Shown here: one piece after another, positions 47,768 to 57,744 of the stretch
Layout: each line of letters begins with the position of its first letter
How positions within the stretch are numbered: the first letter of the stretch is position 1
Origin: Halovivax gelatinilyticus
GTDB taxonomy: Archaea; Halobacteriota; Halobacteria; Halobacteriales; Natrialbaceae
Direction of reading: 5' to 3'
Assembly: GCF_024300625.1 (NCBI RefSeq)
Contig: NZ_CP101322.1
Coordinates: 1,315,992 to 1,379,991 of the forward strand
Length of the DNA: 64,000 nt
Translations under genes and position numbers: made by a program
The notes under the pieces: model-generated
Seen by the model: only the letters and a program-made list of their open reading frames with translations
Database searches by the model: none
Told to the model about the DNA's origin: nothing

Positions 47768-48829
47768 ATGTGCGGCATGGACGAACTCCGAACGGGACTG
47801 TCCTACGGCGACGTACTCGTCGTCCCCCAGCGCTCGGGCGTCGACAGTCGCCAGCAGGTCGATCTGTCGACGCGCCTCACAGATGATATCGAACTCGCGA
47901 CGCCGTTGCTCTCCGCACCGATGGACACCGTCACCGAGGCCGAGACGGCCATCGCGATGACCGAAGCCGGCGGGATGGGAACGATCCACCGCTTCCTCTC
48001 GATCGACGAACAGGCCGACGAGGTACGCCAGGCGGCCGAAGCCGGCGCGACGGTCGGCGCCGCCGTGGGCATCGCCGGTGAGCCACTCGCTCGTGTCGAA
48101 GCCGTTCTCGACGCCGGCGCCGACAGCGTGATGGTCGACGTCGCCCACGGCCACCTGCAGCGGTGTCTCGACGTGGTGGGCGACCTTCGCCGGGCCTTCC
48201 CCGACGTTTCGCTCGTCGCCGGAAACGTCGCGACGCCGACGGGCGTCGCCGACCTGGCCGACGCCGGCGCAGACTGCGTCAAAGTCGGGATCGGGCCCGG
48301 CTCACACTGTACGACCCGCCGCGTCGCAGGCGCCGGCGTCCCGCAGCTCACCGCCGTCAGCGACTGCGCCGAGGCGGCTCGAGAGTACGACGTCAGAATC
48401 GTCGCCGACGGCGGCATCCGGTGTTCCGGCGACGCCGTGAAAGCGCTACTCGCCGGCGCGGACGCGGTTATGATGGGGAGTCTCTTCGCCGGAACGACCC
48501 AAGCGCCGACGGAGGTGATCGAGATCGACGGCACCCGCTATAAACGCTCGCGCGGGATGGCGACGACCGCCGCCAACGAGGCCCGAACCGATTCGGACGA
48601 CGTTCCGGACGCCGACGAAGGAGTCGAAGGATTGACCGAGTACAAGGGCTCGCTCGTCGACGTCGCCGCCGAGTTCGCCGCCGGCATCCGCTCCGGACTG
48701 AGCTACGCGGGTGGCCACACCATCGGCGACGCTCGCGAGAACGCCGAGTTCATCCGCGTCGCCGAGAGCGCCCGCGATCTCGAGGGAGCACACGGCGATC
48801 ACGACTGGGAGAACGTCATCGTCGAGTGA
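47768..48829 (+). CDS. IMP dehydrogenase/GMP reductase family enzyme without CBS domains
   Basis: 353 residues (the start could also be the ATG at 47777). TIM-barrel oxidoreductase of purine nucleotide metabolism. The active-site loop [11 protein letters not shown] contains the catalytic Cys; [12 protein letters not shown] binds phosphate. The CBS pair of bacterial IMPDH is missing, as in GMP reductases and GuaB1-type enzymes. The sequence alone does not decide between IMP and GMP. Confidence 0.85.
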   Translation: MCGMDELRTGLSYGDVLVVPQRSGVDSRQQVDLSTRLTDDIELATPLLSAPMDTVTEAETAIAMTEAGGMGTIHRFLSIDEQADEVRQAAEAGATVGAAVGIAGEPLARVEAVLDAGADSVMVDVAHGHLQRCLDVVGDLRRAFPDVSLVAGNVATPTGVADLADAGADCVKVGIGPGSHCTTRRVAGAGVPQLTAVSDCAEAAREYDVRIVADGGIRCSGDAVKALLAGADAVMMGSLFAGTTQAPTEVIEIDGTRYKRSRGMATTAANEARTDSDDVPDADEGVEGLTEYKGSLVDVAAEFAAGIRSGLSYAGGHTIGDARENAEFIRVAESARDLEGAHGDHDWENVIVE

Positions 48830-48859
48830 GTTGGACGAACCCGTTTCGAACGATTCCGC

Positions 48860-49237
48860 CTACCGGTCGTCGAGAATCGCGAGGACGACGGCGGCCAGCA
48901 GGACGATCGAGAAGAGGATCGTCAGCCCCTGCGACACCGTCGCGATCTGACTGTCGACGTCGCCGCCGGTGAGTAACTCGACAATATCGCCGGCCGCCCG
49001 CATCGAGCCGCCGACGCCGGCGAGCGCGAGTAATCCGAGCCCGTAGGTCGCCACGTCGTTCCGATCGGTCGACAGCCCGAGGCGTCCGAGAAAGACGCAG
49101 GCGACCCCGAGCGCCGCCGGAATGAGCGCCGTGAAGTGAGGGTCATCCGGCGCGACGTAGCCGACGACGCCGACGGTTGCCAGCGCGACGCCGACAGCGA
49201 TGGCGATCCGATACGGATCTCGCGTAGATTGTGCCAT
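48860..49237 (-). CDS. Four-segment membrane protein
   Basis: 125 residues with four hydrophobic helices (about 10-28, 36-52, 64-80, 104-121) and short loops. Family unknown. It converges on the IMPDH-family gene. Confidence 0.75.
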   Translation of the reverse strand: MAQSTRDPYRIAIAVGVALATVGVVGYVAPDDPHFTALIPAALGVACVFLGRLGLSTDRNDVATYGLGLLALAGVGGSMRAAGDIVELLTGGDVDSQIATVSQGLTILFSIVLLAAVVLAILDDR

Positions 49238-49358
49238 GGGGGCGAATGTCGGAGCGAGAAAAAACTACTTTCGGTACGATCGACGAAACGTGTGAGAAGA
49301 TCGCACGGACCGAACGCAGAGCGTGTCGTTTTCGTACCCTCGGCCCGGAGAGGCGTAC

Positions 49359-50486
49359 ATGAGAACACGGGGGACGCTACGACTGGCGACGCGAGGGTCG
49401 CTGCTCGCCAGGCGGCAGGCTTCGATCGTCAGCGAGCGGCTCGAAGAACGACGGTACGAGGTCGAACTCGTCCCCGTCGAGACGACCGGCGACCAGATCC
49501 GAGACGAGTTGATCCACCGCCTCGGCAAGACCGGCGCGTTCGTCCGCGAACTCGACGAGCGCGTGCTCGACGGCGAGTGCGACGCGGCGATCCACTCGCT
49601 GAAAGACGTCCCCACCGAACAGCCGTCGGATCTGGTGACGGCCGCGGTTCCCGAGCGCGGGCCGGCCGGGGACGTCCTCGTCACCCCGGACGGGGCGTCG
49701 TTCGACGAGCTTCCAACGGAGGCGACCGTCGGCACCGCCAGCCTGCGCCGACGCGCGGAGTTACTCACACAGCGACCGGACCTCACGGTCGAGCCGATTC
49801 GCGGTAACGTCGACACCCGACTCGAAAAACTGCTCGCCCCCAGCCTCCAGGCCGAACACCAACGACGAAGCGAGGCCGACAGCGAGCGAAAGGGCAACGT
49901 CGGAAACGACGATTTCGAGCCGACGTTCGATCGGACCGTCGAGGAGTGGTTCGACGACCGCCCCGAACTCGAAAAGCAAGCCCTCGGCCGCGAGGTCGAG
50001 ACCGAGTACGACGCGATCGTCCTGGCCAGAGCCGGCCTCGAACGGAGCGGGCTCAGCCACGCCGTTTCGTTCCGGGACCTGCCGACGACGACGTTCGTCC
50101 CCGCTCCCGGACAGGGCGCGCTCGCCGTGACGGCGACCGACGGCGAAACCGCCCGCGAGATCCAGGCCGCGATCGACCACCCGCGAAGCCGCGTCGAGGT
50201 GACGGTCGAACGGACGATTCTCGCGACGCTCGGCGGCGGCTGTATCGCTCCGCTCGGCATTCACGCGACGGTCCAGGGCGAGTACGTCCACACCGCCGTG
50301 GCCGTCTTCGATCGAGACGGCGACGAGTCGATCACCGCCACCCGAGACCTGCCGATCGAGACGCACGCGACCGCCGCCCGCGAATTCGCCGAGGATCTGG
50401 CCGACCGAGGCGCGGCCGACCTGATCGAATCCGCCCGCCGGGACGCCGATGAGGCGGACGCAGACGACCTGCCGGAGGGGAAGTAG
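49359..50486 (+). CDS. hemC: Hydroxymethylbilane synthase (porphobilinogen deaminase)
   Basis: 375 residues from ATG at 49359. Makes hydroxymethylbilane from four porphobilinogens. LATRGSLLARRQASIV start, HSLKDVPTE motif, GNVDTRL, and the dipyrromethane-cofactor Cys in GGGCIAPLG. An acidic insertion (about 165-215) lengthens it relative to bacterial HemC. First gene of hemC-cobA-hemD. Confidence 0.95.
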   Translation: MRTRGTLRLATRGSLLARRQASIVSERLEERRYEVELVPVETTGDQIRDELIHRLGKTGAFVRELDERVLDGECDAAIHSLKDVPTEQPSDLVTAAVPERGPAGDVLVTPDGASFDELPTEATVGTASLRRRAELLTQRPDLTVEPIRGNVDTRLEKLLAPSLQAEHQRRSEADSERKGNVGNDDFEPTFDRTVEEWFDDRPELEKQALGREVETEYDAIVLARAGLERSGLSHAVSFRDLPTTTFVPAPGQGALAVTATDGETAREIQAAIDHPRSRVEVTVERTILATLGGGCIAPLGIHATVQGEYVHTAVAVFDRDGDESITATRDLPIETHATAAREFAEDLADRGAADLIESARRDADEADADDLPEGK

Positions 50487-51305
50487 ATGCCGGGCGAATC
50501 CGACGAGGAGGCGACAGCACCTGGCGACGGCGCCGCTACCGAGATCGGATTCGTCTCGCTCGTCGGGAGCGGCCCCGGCGATCCCGAACTCCTGACCGTG
50601 AAGGCGACGCGCCGACTCGAGGAGGCGGACGTCGTCTTGCACGACAAGCTTCCCGGCCCCGAGATCATCGAGCAACTCCCGGACGACGCCCGGGAAGACG
50701 TCGGCAAGCGCGCCGGGGGCGAGCGAACCGCACAATCTGCGATCAACGAGCGGCTGGTCGAACTCGCCCGCGAGGGAAAGCGCGTCGTCCGGCTCAAAGG
50801 CGGCGATCCGTTCGTCTTCGGGCGGGGCGGCGAGGAGGCCGAGTACCTCGCCGATCACGGGATTCCGTTCGAGGTGGTCCCCGGCGTCACCTCGGCCGTG
50901 GCGGCCCCCGCGGTCGCGGGGATCCCGGTCACCCACCGCGATCACGCCTCGTCCGTTTCGTTCGTCACCGGCCACGAGGACCCGACGAAGCCGGAATCGG
51001 CGATCGACTGGGAGGCGCTCGCCGCGACCGGAGGGACGATCGTCGTCCTGATGGGCGTCGGCAAGCTTCCGGCGTACACCGCGGCCCTGCGCGAGGCCGG
51101 AATGGACCCCGAGACGCCGGTCGCCCTGATCGAACGCGGAACGCGTCCGGGCCAGCGCGTCGCGACCGGGACCCTCGACACCATCGTCGACGAACGCGAC
51201 GCGGCGGGGATCGAACCGCCCGCCGTGACCGTCATCGGCGACGTCGCGGCGACGCGCGAGTCCGTCCGAGAACGGCTCGGGAACGGGGTGAGCGACGATG
51301 CGTGA
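50487..51305 (+). CDS. cobA: Uroporphyrinogen-III C-methyltransferase
   Basis: 272 residues. SAM-dependent methylation of uroporphyrinogen III towards siroheme and cobalamin. VGSGPGDPELLTVKA, then HDKL, RLKGGDPFVFGRGGEEAE, and a PGVTSAVAAPAVAGIPVTHR motif. It starts on the base after the hemC stop and overlaps hemD by 8 bases. Confidence 0.95.
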   Translation: MPGESDEEATAPGDGAATEIGFVSLVGSGPGDPELLTVKATRRLEEADVVLHDKLPGPEIIEQLPDDAREDVGKRAGGERTAQSAINERLVELAREGKRVVRLKGGDPFVFGRGGEEAEYLADHGIPFEVVPGVTSAVAAPAVAGIPVTHRDHASSVSFVTGHEDPTKPESAIDWEALAATGGTIVVLMGVGKLPAYTAALREAGMDPETPVALIERGTRPGQRVATGTLDTIVDERDAAGIEPPAVTVIGDVAATRESVRERLGNGVSDDA

Positions 51306-52089
51306 GGATATGGCGTCGCGTTCCGACGCGGAGGCCGCCGCGAACGCGGCGACGGGCCGACCGCGCGTCGCCGTCTTTAGACCCGACGACGAGCGGCTCG
51401 AGTCGGCCGTCTCGCTTCTTTCCGACCTGGGCGTCGAACCCGTCCCCGATCCGATGCTCGCAGTCGAGCCGACCGGCGAGACACCCCGCGAGAACGCCGA
51501 CTACGTCGTGTTGACGAGCAAGACCGGCGCCGAACTCGCCGCCGAGGCCGGCTGGGAGCCGGGTGCGTCGACGGTCTGTGCGATCGGACCGGCGACCAGC
51601 GCGTCGATGGAAGCCGTCGGGTACGCGGTCGATCTGGTCCCCGACGAGTACACCTCGAGCGGACTCGTCGAGACGCTCGAAAGTGAGGCGGACCTCGACG
51701 GAGCGAGCGTCGAAGTCGCCCGCAGCGACCACGGCAGTCCGGTGCTCCTCGATGGCCTGTCCGCGGCGGGAGCGGACGTCCACGAGACGGTACTCTATCG
51801 CCTCGTCAGACCGCCAGAAAGCGGTGACGCCGTCGACCTCGCTGCGAGCGGCGACCTCGACGCCGCCTGCTTTACCTCGTCGCTGACGGTCGAGCACTTC
51901 TTCGAAGCCGCGACGGAGCGCGGGACGACCGACGCCGTCGCTGTCGGACTCGACCGAGCCGTGGTCGGCGCGATCGGCGAACCGACGAGAGAGACGCTGA
52001 CCGCGTTCGGTATCGACGCCGACGTCGTGGCCAGCGAGGCGACGTTCGATGCGCTCGCTCGCGAGACGGTCGCAGCGGTCGATCGCTAG
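51298..52089 (+). CDS. hemD: Uroporphyrinogen-III synthase
   Basis: 263 residues. Closes and inverts the D ring of hydroxymethylbilane. Two-domain HemD layout: VAVFRPDDERLESAV..., Y(V)VLTSKTGA, then the second-domain segments AIGPATSASMEAVGY and ACFTSSLTVEHFFE. Third gene of the hem cluster, overlapping cobA. Confidence 0.92.
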   Translation: MREDMASRSDAEAAANAATGRPRVAVFRPDDERLESAVSLLSDLGVEPVPDPMLAVEPTGETPRENADYVVLTSKTGAELAAEAGWEPGASTVCAIGPATSASMEAVGYAVDLVPDEYTSSGLVETLESEADLDGASVEVARSDHGSPVLLDGLSAAGADVHETVLYRLVRPPESGDAVDLAASGDLDAACFTSSLTVEHFFEAATERGTTDAVAVGLDRAVVGAIGEPTRETLTAFGIDADVVASEATFDALARETVAAVDR

Positions 52090-52107
52090 GCCGGCGGGAA
52101 CAGGAGA

Positions 52108-52746
52108 TCAACGGGTCCGCGTCGGCTCCGACGCATCGCCCGAAATGTGCGTCGAGACGTACGACGCGGCAGGATCGATCGCGTACCATAGCTCTCGGGC
52201 GATCAACGCTACCGGTCCGATCGCCGCCAGTAGAAACAGGACGTCGTAGAACCACATCGTCCCGCCGAGCAACTCGATCAGCGGGGCGAAACCGCGGTGG
52301 GCGACGAGAATTGCCCCGAGAATCATCGTCCAGAACGTAACGGAGGCAACGTGCTCGCGGAGGGTTGTGGGACCGCCGGACAGCGCGTGGACGAACGACG
52401 GGAGCACGATGGCGAGGTACCCGAAGACGGCCACGAAGGAGACGGTGAGGACGGCGCTCCCGACGGCGGCGAAGGTCGGTCCCGCGACGTCGATGCCGGG
52501 CAATAGGCCGATCAGAACGAGGACGATCGCGACGGCGAGACCGCCGAAGACCAATCGGCAAACGGCCTCGGTGGCGTCGGTCTCGTCCGCCGTCTGTGAC
52601 CACCGGGTCGGGTCGAAGGACCCGCCGGACCGGAGTGCGTCGACGAAGTCACGCGCGGCGGTCGAATCAACGCCGTCAGCCGCTCGCTCGTCGGTCGATT
52701 CCGTGTCAGACGTCGGTTCAGTGGAACGCATAGTGGAGCGGTTCAT
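52108..52746 (-). CDS. Multi-pass membrane protein
   Basis: 212 residues (an in-frame ATG at 52731 is an alternative start). The N-terminal 60 residues are acidic and Ser/Thr-rich; then four hydrophobic segments (about 68-90, 98-122, 132-150, 165-190). Function unknown. Confidence 0.75.
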   Translation of the reverse strand: MNRSTMRSTEPTSDTESTDERAADGVDSTAARDFVDALRSGGSFDPTRWSQTADETDATEAVCRLVFGGLAVAIVLVLIGLLPGIDVAGPTFAAVGSAVLTVSFVAVFGYLAIVLPSFVHALSGGPTTLREHVASVTFWTMILGAILVAHRGFAPLIELLGGTMWFYDVLFLLAAIGPVALIARELWYAIDPAASYVSTHISGDASEPTRTR

Positions 52747-52835
52747 CGATCGGCCTGTAAAAGTCGGCTACCGTTCGCCGTCGTTCAGCGAATTCGAACG
52801 GTCACAAACGATGTGAACGGTGGGCGGGCGACACC

Positions 52836-52848
52836 CGCAGCTTTATCC
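52836..52848 (+). promoter_or_regulatory. Probable TATA box of the DHH phosphoesterase gene
   Basis: CTTTATCC at about 52840-52847 lies about 28 bases before the GTG at 52873. That fits a leaderless transcript and supports the GTG over earlier in-frame starts (52813, 52852). Confidence 0.5.
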
Positions 52849-52872
52849 CGGATGGGGCGGCTACCGGCGACT

Positions 52873-54381
52873 GTGACCGAGCCCGTCCCCGCGCTGGCCG
52901 AGCGAGCGACCCGCTGTGCAACGCGGCTGCTCGCCGCCGAGCGCGTCCTGCTCGCCTCTCACATCGACGCAGACGGGCTCACGAGTGCGGCGGTCGCCGC
53001 GAGCGCGCTCGAACGAGCCGGGAAATCATTCGAAGTCGTCTTCGAGAAGCAACTCGACGAGGAGGCGATCGACAGGATTGCGGCGACGGACTACGAGACG
53101 GTCTGGTTCACGGACTTCGGAAGCGGGCAGCTCGACGTCATCTCGACGTACGAAACGAATGGAGCGTTCACGCCGGTGATCGCGGACCACCACCAGCCCG
53201 CCGACGCCGACACCGAGTATCACTGTAACCCCCTACTCGAAGGGATCGACGGGGCGAGCGAACTCTCGGGTGCGGGGACCGCGTACGTCGTCGCACGGGC
53301 GATGGCAACGCTACAAGAAAAACGCGGCGACTCCCCCACCAAGCGGATGTCGGCACGTTCGACCGCCGAGGACGGAGCCACCGTCGCGACGACCGCCAGA
53401 TCGGACAACCGCGATCTGGCGGCGCTGGCGGTCGTCGGCGCGGTCGGCGACATGCAAGCCTCGAGCGGCCAGTTACACGGCGCGAACGCCGCGATCGTCG
53501 AGGAGGGCGTCGACGCCGGCGTCGTCGAGACGGGGACGGACCTCGCACTCTACGGCACGCAGACCCGTCCGCTCCCGAAGCTGCTGGAGTACGCGACCGA
53601 CGTCTACATTCCCGGTATCTCGAACGATCAGGGCGGCGCCATGCGCTTTCTCGACGGCCTTGACCTCGATCTCAGAGACGAAGAAAACGAGTGGCGTCGA
53701 TGGGCAGATCTCACCGCCGACGAGAAACAGACCGTCGCGAGTTCGCTGGTCCAGCGGGCCATCTCACGGGGCGTTCCCGCCTCGAAGATCGACGGCCTCG
53801 TCGGCACGAGTTACCGACTCGCCGCCGAACCGCCAGGGACCGAGCTCCGCGACGCGAGCGAGTTCTCAACGCTTCTCAACGCCACCGCTCGCTACGATCG
53901 GGCGGACGTCGGTCTGGCCGTCTGCCTCGGCGATCGCGACGGAGCACTGGAGCGAGCACGGACGCTCCTCCAATCACATCGACGGAACCTCTCGAACGGG
54001 ATCGACCTCGTCACAAACGAGGGAGTCACGGTCGAAGAACACCTGCAGTGGTTCCACGCTGGCGACCGCATCCGCGAGACAATCGTCGGAATCGTCGCCG
54101 GAATGGCGCTCGGCAACGAGGGGATCGACCGCAACCGACCGATCCTGGCGTTCGCCGAGAAAGACGACGAAGCGGAGGTGAAGGTCTCCGGCCGAGGCAC
54201 GCACGCGCTGGTTCGTCAGGGTCTCGATCTCTCTGTCGTCCTCGGCGAGGCCGCGAGAGCCGTCGGCGGCGACGGCGGCGGACACGACGTGGCCGCCGGG
54301 GCGACGGTGCCAGCCGGCCGAGAACCGGAGTTTCTCGAACGCGCCGACGAGCTAGTGGGCGAACAGATCGAATCCGAGTGA
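52873..54381 (+). CDS. DHH-family phosphoesterase (RecJ/GAN-like nuclease)
   Basis: 502 residues. Single-strand exonuclease or phosphoesterase acting on nucleic acids. DHH motifs: SHIDADGLTSAAV (about 30), FTDFGSG, IADHHQP (about 107), and GAVGDMQ. A DHHA1-like domain (GRGTHALVRQGLDLS, near the end; GGDGGGHDVAAGATV) completes the fold. A Ser/Thr-rich insertion (about 160-185) sits after the DHH motif. Related archaeal proteins associate with the CMG replisome; that role is inference here. Confidence 0.9.
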   Translation: MTEPVPALAERATRCATRLLAAERVLLASHIDADGLTSAAVAASALERAGKSFEVVFEKQLDEEAIDRIAATDYETVWFTDFGSGQLDVISTYETNGAFTPVIADHHQPADADTEYHCNPLLEGIDGASELSGAGTAYVVARAMATLQEKRGDSPTKRMSARSTAEDGATVATTARSDNRDLAALAVVGAVGDMQASSGQLHGANAAIVEEGVDAGVVETGTDLALYGTQTRPLPKLLEYATDVYIPGISNDQGGAMRFLDGLDLDLRDEENEWRRWADLTADEKQTVASSLVQRAISRGVPASKIDGLVGTSYRLAAEPPGTELRDASEFSTLLNATARYDRADVGLAVCLGDRDGALERARTLLQSHRRNLSNGIDLVTNEGVTVEEHLQWFHAGDRIRETIVGIVAGMALGNEGIDRNRPILAFAEKDDEAEVKVSGRGTHALVRQGLDLSVVLGEAARAVGGDGGGHDVAAGATVPAGREPEFLERADELVGEQIESE

Positions 54382-54546
54382 CTGGCTCGCGACGTGCGAG
54401 CGCGGCCGCGCACAGTTTCAATTTCTGGTAGCGACCGCTCGGTTCGTCACCGGTATCCGATCGAACGAGCGCTAACACGAGTGTGCGAATCGCAGAATCC
54501 CGACGTTCCGAGATTCTATATATCGTTATGCGATGTACTATTTAAG

Positions 54547-54703
54547 TGGACAGTCCTTCTACGCTCTCGAATTGGAACCAATCCCGATCATGGCACACGC
54601 CAGACCCAATCCGCGGAAATGCTCGAGAGCAGGTGCGGACTCACCACTGTGACCCCAGCCAAAATTTGTGACCCCTTGAGTAGGAGATATCGAACTGTCC
54701 ACC
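54547..54703. repeat. Nested inverted repeats in the gene desert
   Basis: Outer arms GTGGACAGT (from 54547) and ACTGTCCAC (ending about 54703). Inner perfect arms GCTCTCGA (54563-54570) and TCGAGAGC (54623-54630). The layout could be a small MITE-like element or an RNA fold; I see no transposase. Confidence 0.35.
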
Positions 54704-55180
54704 AGACACTGATCGGGGCCGGTGGCCGATTTCATCGGATAACAGCCGACCACCACCCCACCACGACCACAAACTCAACAATTCCACCGCAGGACCACAC
54801 CGCCAGTACCCAATCTGCGTGCACCGATTGTGAAGGTTCCATCCGCCACCCTGTACGCGTAACGTGACGATCCGCCCCCGGCACGAGCGAAGTGAACGAC
54901 TTACCCCTGGAGTCGCAGCCGAAAACCGCCCCCGCACGATGTGCGAACCGATACCGAAATATCGGATGGTCCAACCCATCGGGCCGCCACTATCGCACAA
55001 AAGTAGATCAGGAACGCGAGCCTACGACATGAGCTGATGACGGTGGCGACTCGATAACGCAAATTCGATCCGATTGTCCGATGCCCGCGACCGGCTGACT
55101 CGTCCGTTCGAACGCACCCTCGTCGACGCCAACTAATCGAGACCGACCGACATCACGGCCACTTCTTTAAGTGATGAATC

Positions 55181-55200
55181 CCATAGTGCGATATCGAATT
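55181..55200 (+). repeat. Dispersed 20-nt motif, copy 1
   Basis: A word starting CCATAG and ending ATCGAATT. It recurs at 56767-56786 with one mismatch. Both follow an AT-rich tract by 10-20 bases. Confidence 0.6.
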
Positions 55201-56766
55201 TGGCGAAGCGGTCGATTCGACGCGCTCAGAGAACAGTATTCCGACACGCGTACGAGGCCAGACCGACGTCACGAATAAACCCGGACGAATGGTCCGACCA
55301 CTGACGAGCGGTTTCCCAACTGAACAACACATGGACGCGACGTAGCGAATCGACCGAAAAGCCCCGACATGCAATCGGGAAACCCATCATGGCCTAGCTG
55401 ATTCGGTTCGAGTTACCAGCCGACCCATCGCGCGATACGCATCGAAAAGTGAGTAGTAGTCGCCCCCGGTAGAGCGATCGATCGCCAGTTTTCGGACGTG
55501 GAGTGAATTCGCGAGGACGTCAACAACCGACCCCGTCTGTCGATCGTATCGAACGAATCGGACGAAGGAGATCTCGACGCGATATCGCACGACCACAACA
55601 GCGAACCCACACTGAATAATGCTGATTTTCGACCATCACCGATCGACCGATCGAGAATCGGCTGGCCATTGAACCGCTGACGTGAGACCGACCCGGTTTC
55701 GCTGTTGAGAACTCCGACCCAGGACCGAATCAGGCTACACCCCGGCAACTGGGCCAGGAAGACGTAATCACAGAGGTGACGAACGACTGGCGGCCCTTCG
55801 AACGGTCGGGCCGGAAGTCCATCGATAGACGCCATACCCCTGGGGTGAGCCAGTCGAAGACCAACATCCAAGCCCGTCTTCGAATAGGGTGGAACGACCA
55901 TCCGTTGTCGATAACCCCAGATAATGGTTGGCCCGGCTCTGTTACCCGACCCATCGTTCGCGATCCGGCATACCAACCCCGCATGACCGGAATCGACACG
56001 TCCGGAGAACATCTCCAACAACCCCACATTTCGACGAAGTAGCCTGCATTGCTGCAATTCCATATCGCAATATACGGTGTATTACTTCAATCGAACCCGA
56101 ATCAGTCTACTCGATACCCGTACGACTAGGCCCAGACCCGAGAACCCGTCGTAGCTATCCGAATCGCAACTCGTGAACGGTCCCGAGACCGGTGAATGAT
56201 TATCCGAAGCACAACGAGCGAACGACCAGATCTGCGAACCGCTTTCACCCCACGTATCGCGTGGCGCGACCGACATCGATTCGCCCACACCGGACGAACT
56301 GTTCGATAACACACCCAGTCCGCAATTGAAGTCAAGAGAGTTTGGATACCACCGCTAGACCGAGGCGGTCCAGGACAGCTCGAATCAACCCCACCGTATC
56401 GAACGATTCGACCGAAACCTGTTCTGCAGAATATCCTCCGGAGTACGCAAACGCGACGTACGACTTCTTCGAACACCCCACTGCGAAACACCGACTTCTC
56501 GGCCTCACCCCTACACGTTACACCTGCGAATATGAGTTGCACCACGTTCGGCAGTTTCGCCACACCGGAAGCGTGAAATGCTAACTCACCACGACACACC
56601 CGAGCGTATCACCGTCCGATACTCGGCCAATCTATTGAACGACCAGACCGAAGACCGAGTGTAGCCTGGTGACGAGGAGACCACGTGAGCGCCCGATCAA
56701 CGGTTTGCAACTGGCCGAAGACGTACCGAAAGCGCCCACCAGCCGAGCCCATTCATATAATAAACA

Positions 56767-56786
56767 CCATAGCGCGATATCGAATT
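56767..56786 (+). repeat. Dispersed 20-nt motif, copy 2
   Basis: Nineteen of 20 bases match copy 1, 1586 bp away, preceded by ATATAATAAACAC. Confidence 0.6.
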
Positions 56787-56874
56787 ACGGCACCAGAGTG
56801 AATTCGGTCCTAACAGGAACGGATTCACCGCGTCGAAACGGACGATCTAGCGAATTCGGACGGCGGAAAGGCTA

Positions 56875-57216
56875 TCAGTCGCGAATCGAGCGGACGATCG
56901 AGATCGGGTCGGTAATGGACGCCCGTCGACCGACCGTTTCGAGAATCGACTCGAGTTCCGCTCTGAGTTCCTGTCGCGAGGAGACGCGAGTGAGCCGATC
57001 CGAGCCGGTACACTCACCGATCGAGTAGCCGAGTCTGAGTTCCCAGCACCGAGTGACGCCGAGCGTCGGGTGAATGTGGTCGGCAGCCGTTCGGACCGCC
57101 TCCAGCGTGAGTCCTGACTCACCGCAGCGATAGACGAGTCTCTCGGGTGTTCGACTGGCCAAACACCAGCCGGGGGGCAGCGACTCCGCGGGTAACGGAT
57201 CCCACTCGATCGACAT
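56875..57216 (-). CDS. Conserved small hypothetical protein
   Basis: 113 residues from ATG at 57216 (MSIEWDPLPAESLPPGW). Mixed alpha/beta: strands around ERLVYRC and TLEAVRT, a CWELRLGYSIGEC segment, then a C-terminal helix. Codon use fits the genome. Family not recognised. Confidence 0.7.
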   Translation of the reverse strand: MSIEWDPLPAESLPPGWCLASRTPERLVYRCGESGLTLEAVRTAADHIHPTLGVTRCWELRLGYSIGECTGSDRLTRVSSRQELRAELESILETVGRRASITDPISIVRSIRD

Positions 57217-57364
57217 GGCTGAGGGGTCGCCACCGTTGACAATCCCGATTCGGCTTGCACATGCGCCGGGTGCCCCGAAAGGATCGATATTCGACCGAAC
57301 AGCGAGACGATCGCGCGGCCGACCGATCGTCCGACTTTTGACGATCCCCCGCGGAGGATCGACT

Positions 57365-57682
57365 ATGGCGGACTTCGACCCGGACCTGTTCGAGGACAAG
57401 TACGCGAACTACTTCCCGGAGCTACAGCAGGCGTACAAGAACGCATTCAATCGGATGAACGACCGGTACGACTCCGGACTCGTCCACGCGATCGACCAGC
57501 AGGTGTTGAACGAGAGCGAGCCGTTCTACGAGGGAGACGGCGAGTTTCGTATCGACCTTCCGGACGATCCCTACGACCGACTCTCGGGCGTCGTGGTCGA
57601 GGAAGATCAGTTCGAGGAAGTCCTCGAGATCCATGTCGATGAGATCGAAAGCGAACTCGAGCGAGTGTTCGGATTCGCGTGA
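57365..57682 (+). CDS. DUF5783-like small acidic protein
   Basis: 105 residues from ATG at 57365, starting MADFDPDLFEDKYANYF. Very acidic, helical, with a central FRIDLPDDPYDRLSG segment. A conserved haloarchaeal family of unknown function; the family name is from memory. Confidence 0.78.
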   Translation: MADFDPDLFEDKYANYFPELQQAYKNAFNRMNDRYDSGLVHAIDQQVLNESEPFYEGDGEFRIDLPDDPYDRLSGVVVEEDQFEEVLEIHVDEIESELERVFGFA

Positions 57683-57744
57683 CGCTGTGCCGTCTACACG
57701 GTTGCAGTCGATAGCGGGTGTGAAAATTGTGAATGTAGTTACAT

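Larger units (their letters stand above)
54382..56874. other. Gene desert with lower GC and recurring motifs
   Basis: About 2.5 kb without a convincing gene. Open frames on both strands are basic and rich in Cys/Trp/Arg/Ser, unlike real proteins here. GC looks lower than in the flanks, and the plus strand is rich in A and C. AT-rich promoter-like words recur (TATATATCG at about 54520, TTCTTTAAGTG at about 55163, ATATAATAAAC at about 56755). It may be a decayed mobile element or a long non-coding region. Confidence 0.5.

Noticed and set aside
47575-47886. 103-codon frame before the IMPDH-family gene
   Set aside because: It runs through two hairpins into another frame of the enzyme gene and has no protein-like character.
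54547-54703. Insertion sequence bounded by GTGGACAGT arms
   Set aside because: Too short for a transposase, and no target duplication seen; kept only as an inverted repeat.
55413-56063. 216-codon minus-strand frame in the gene desert
   Set aside because: Basic and Ser/Arg/Cys-rich with no domain; unlike any real protein in the window.
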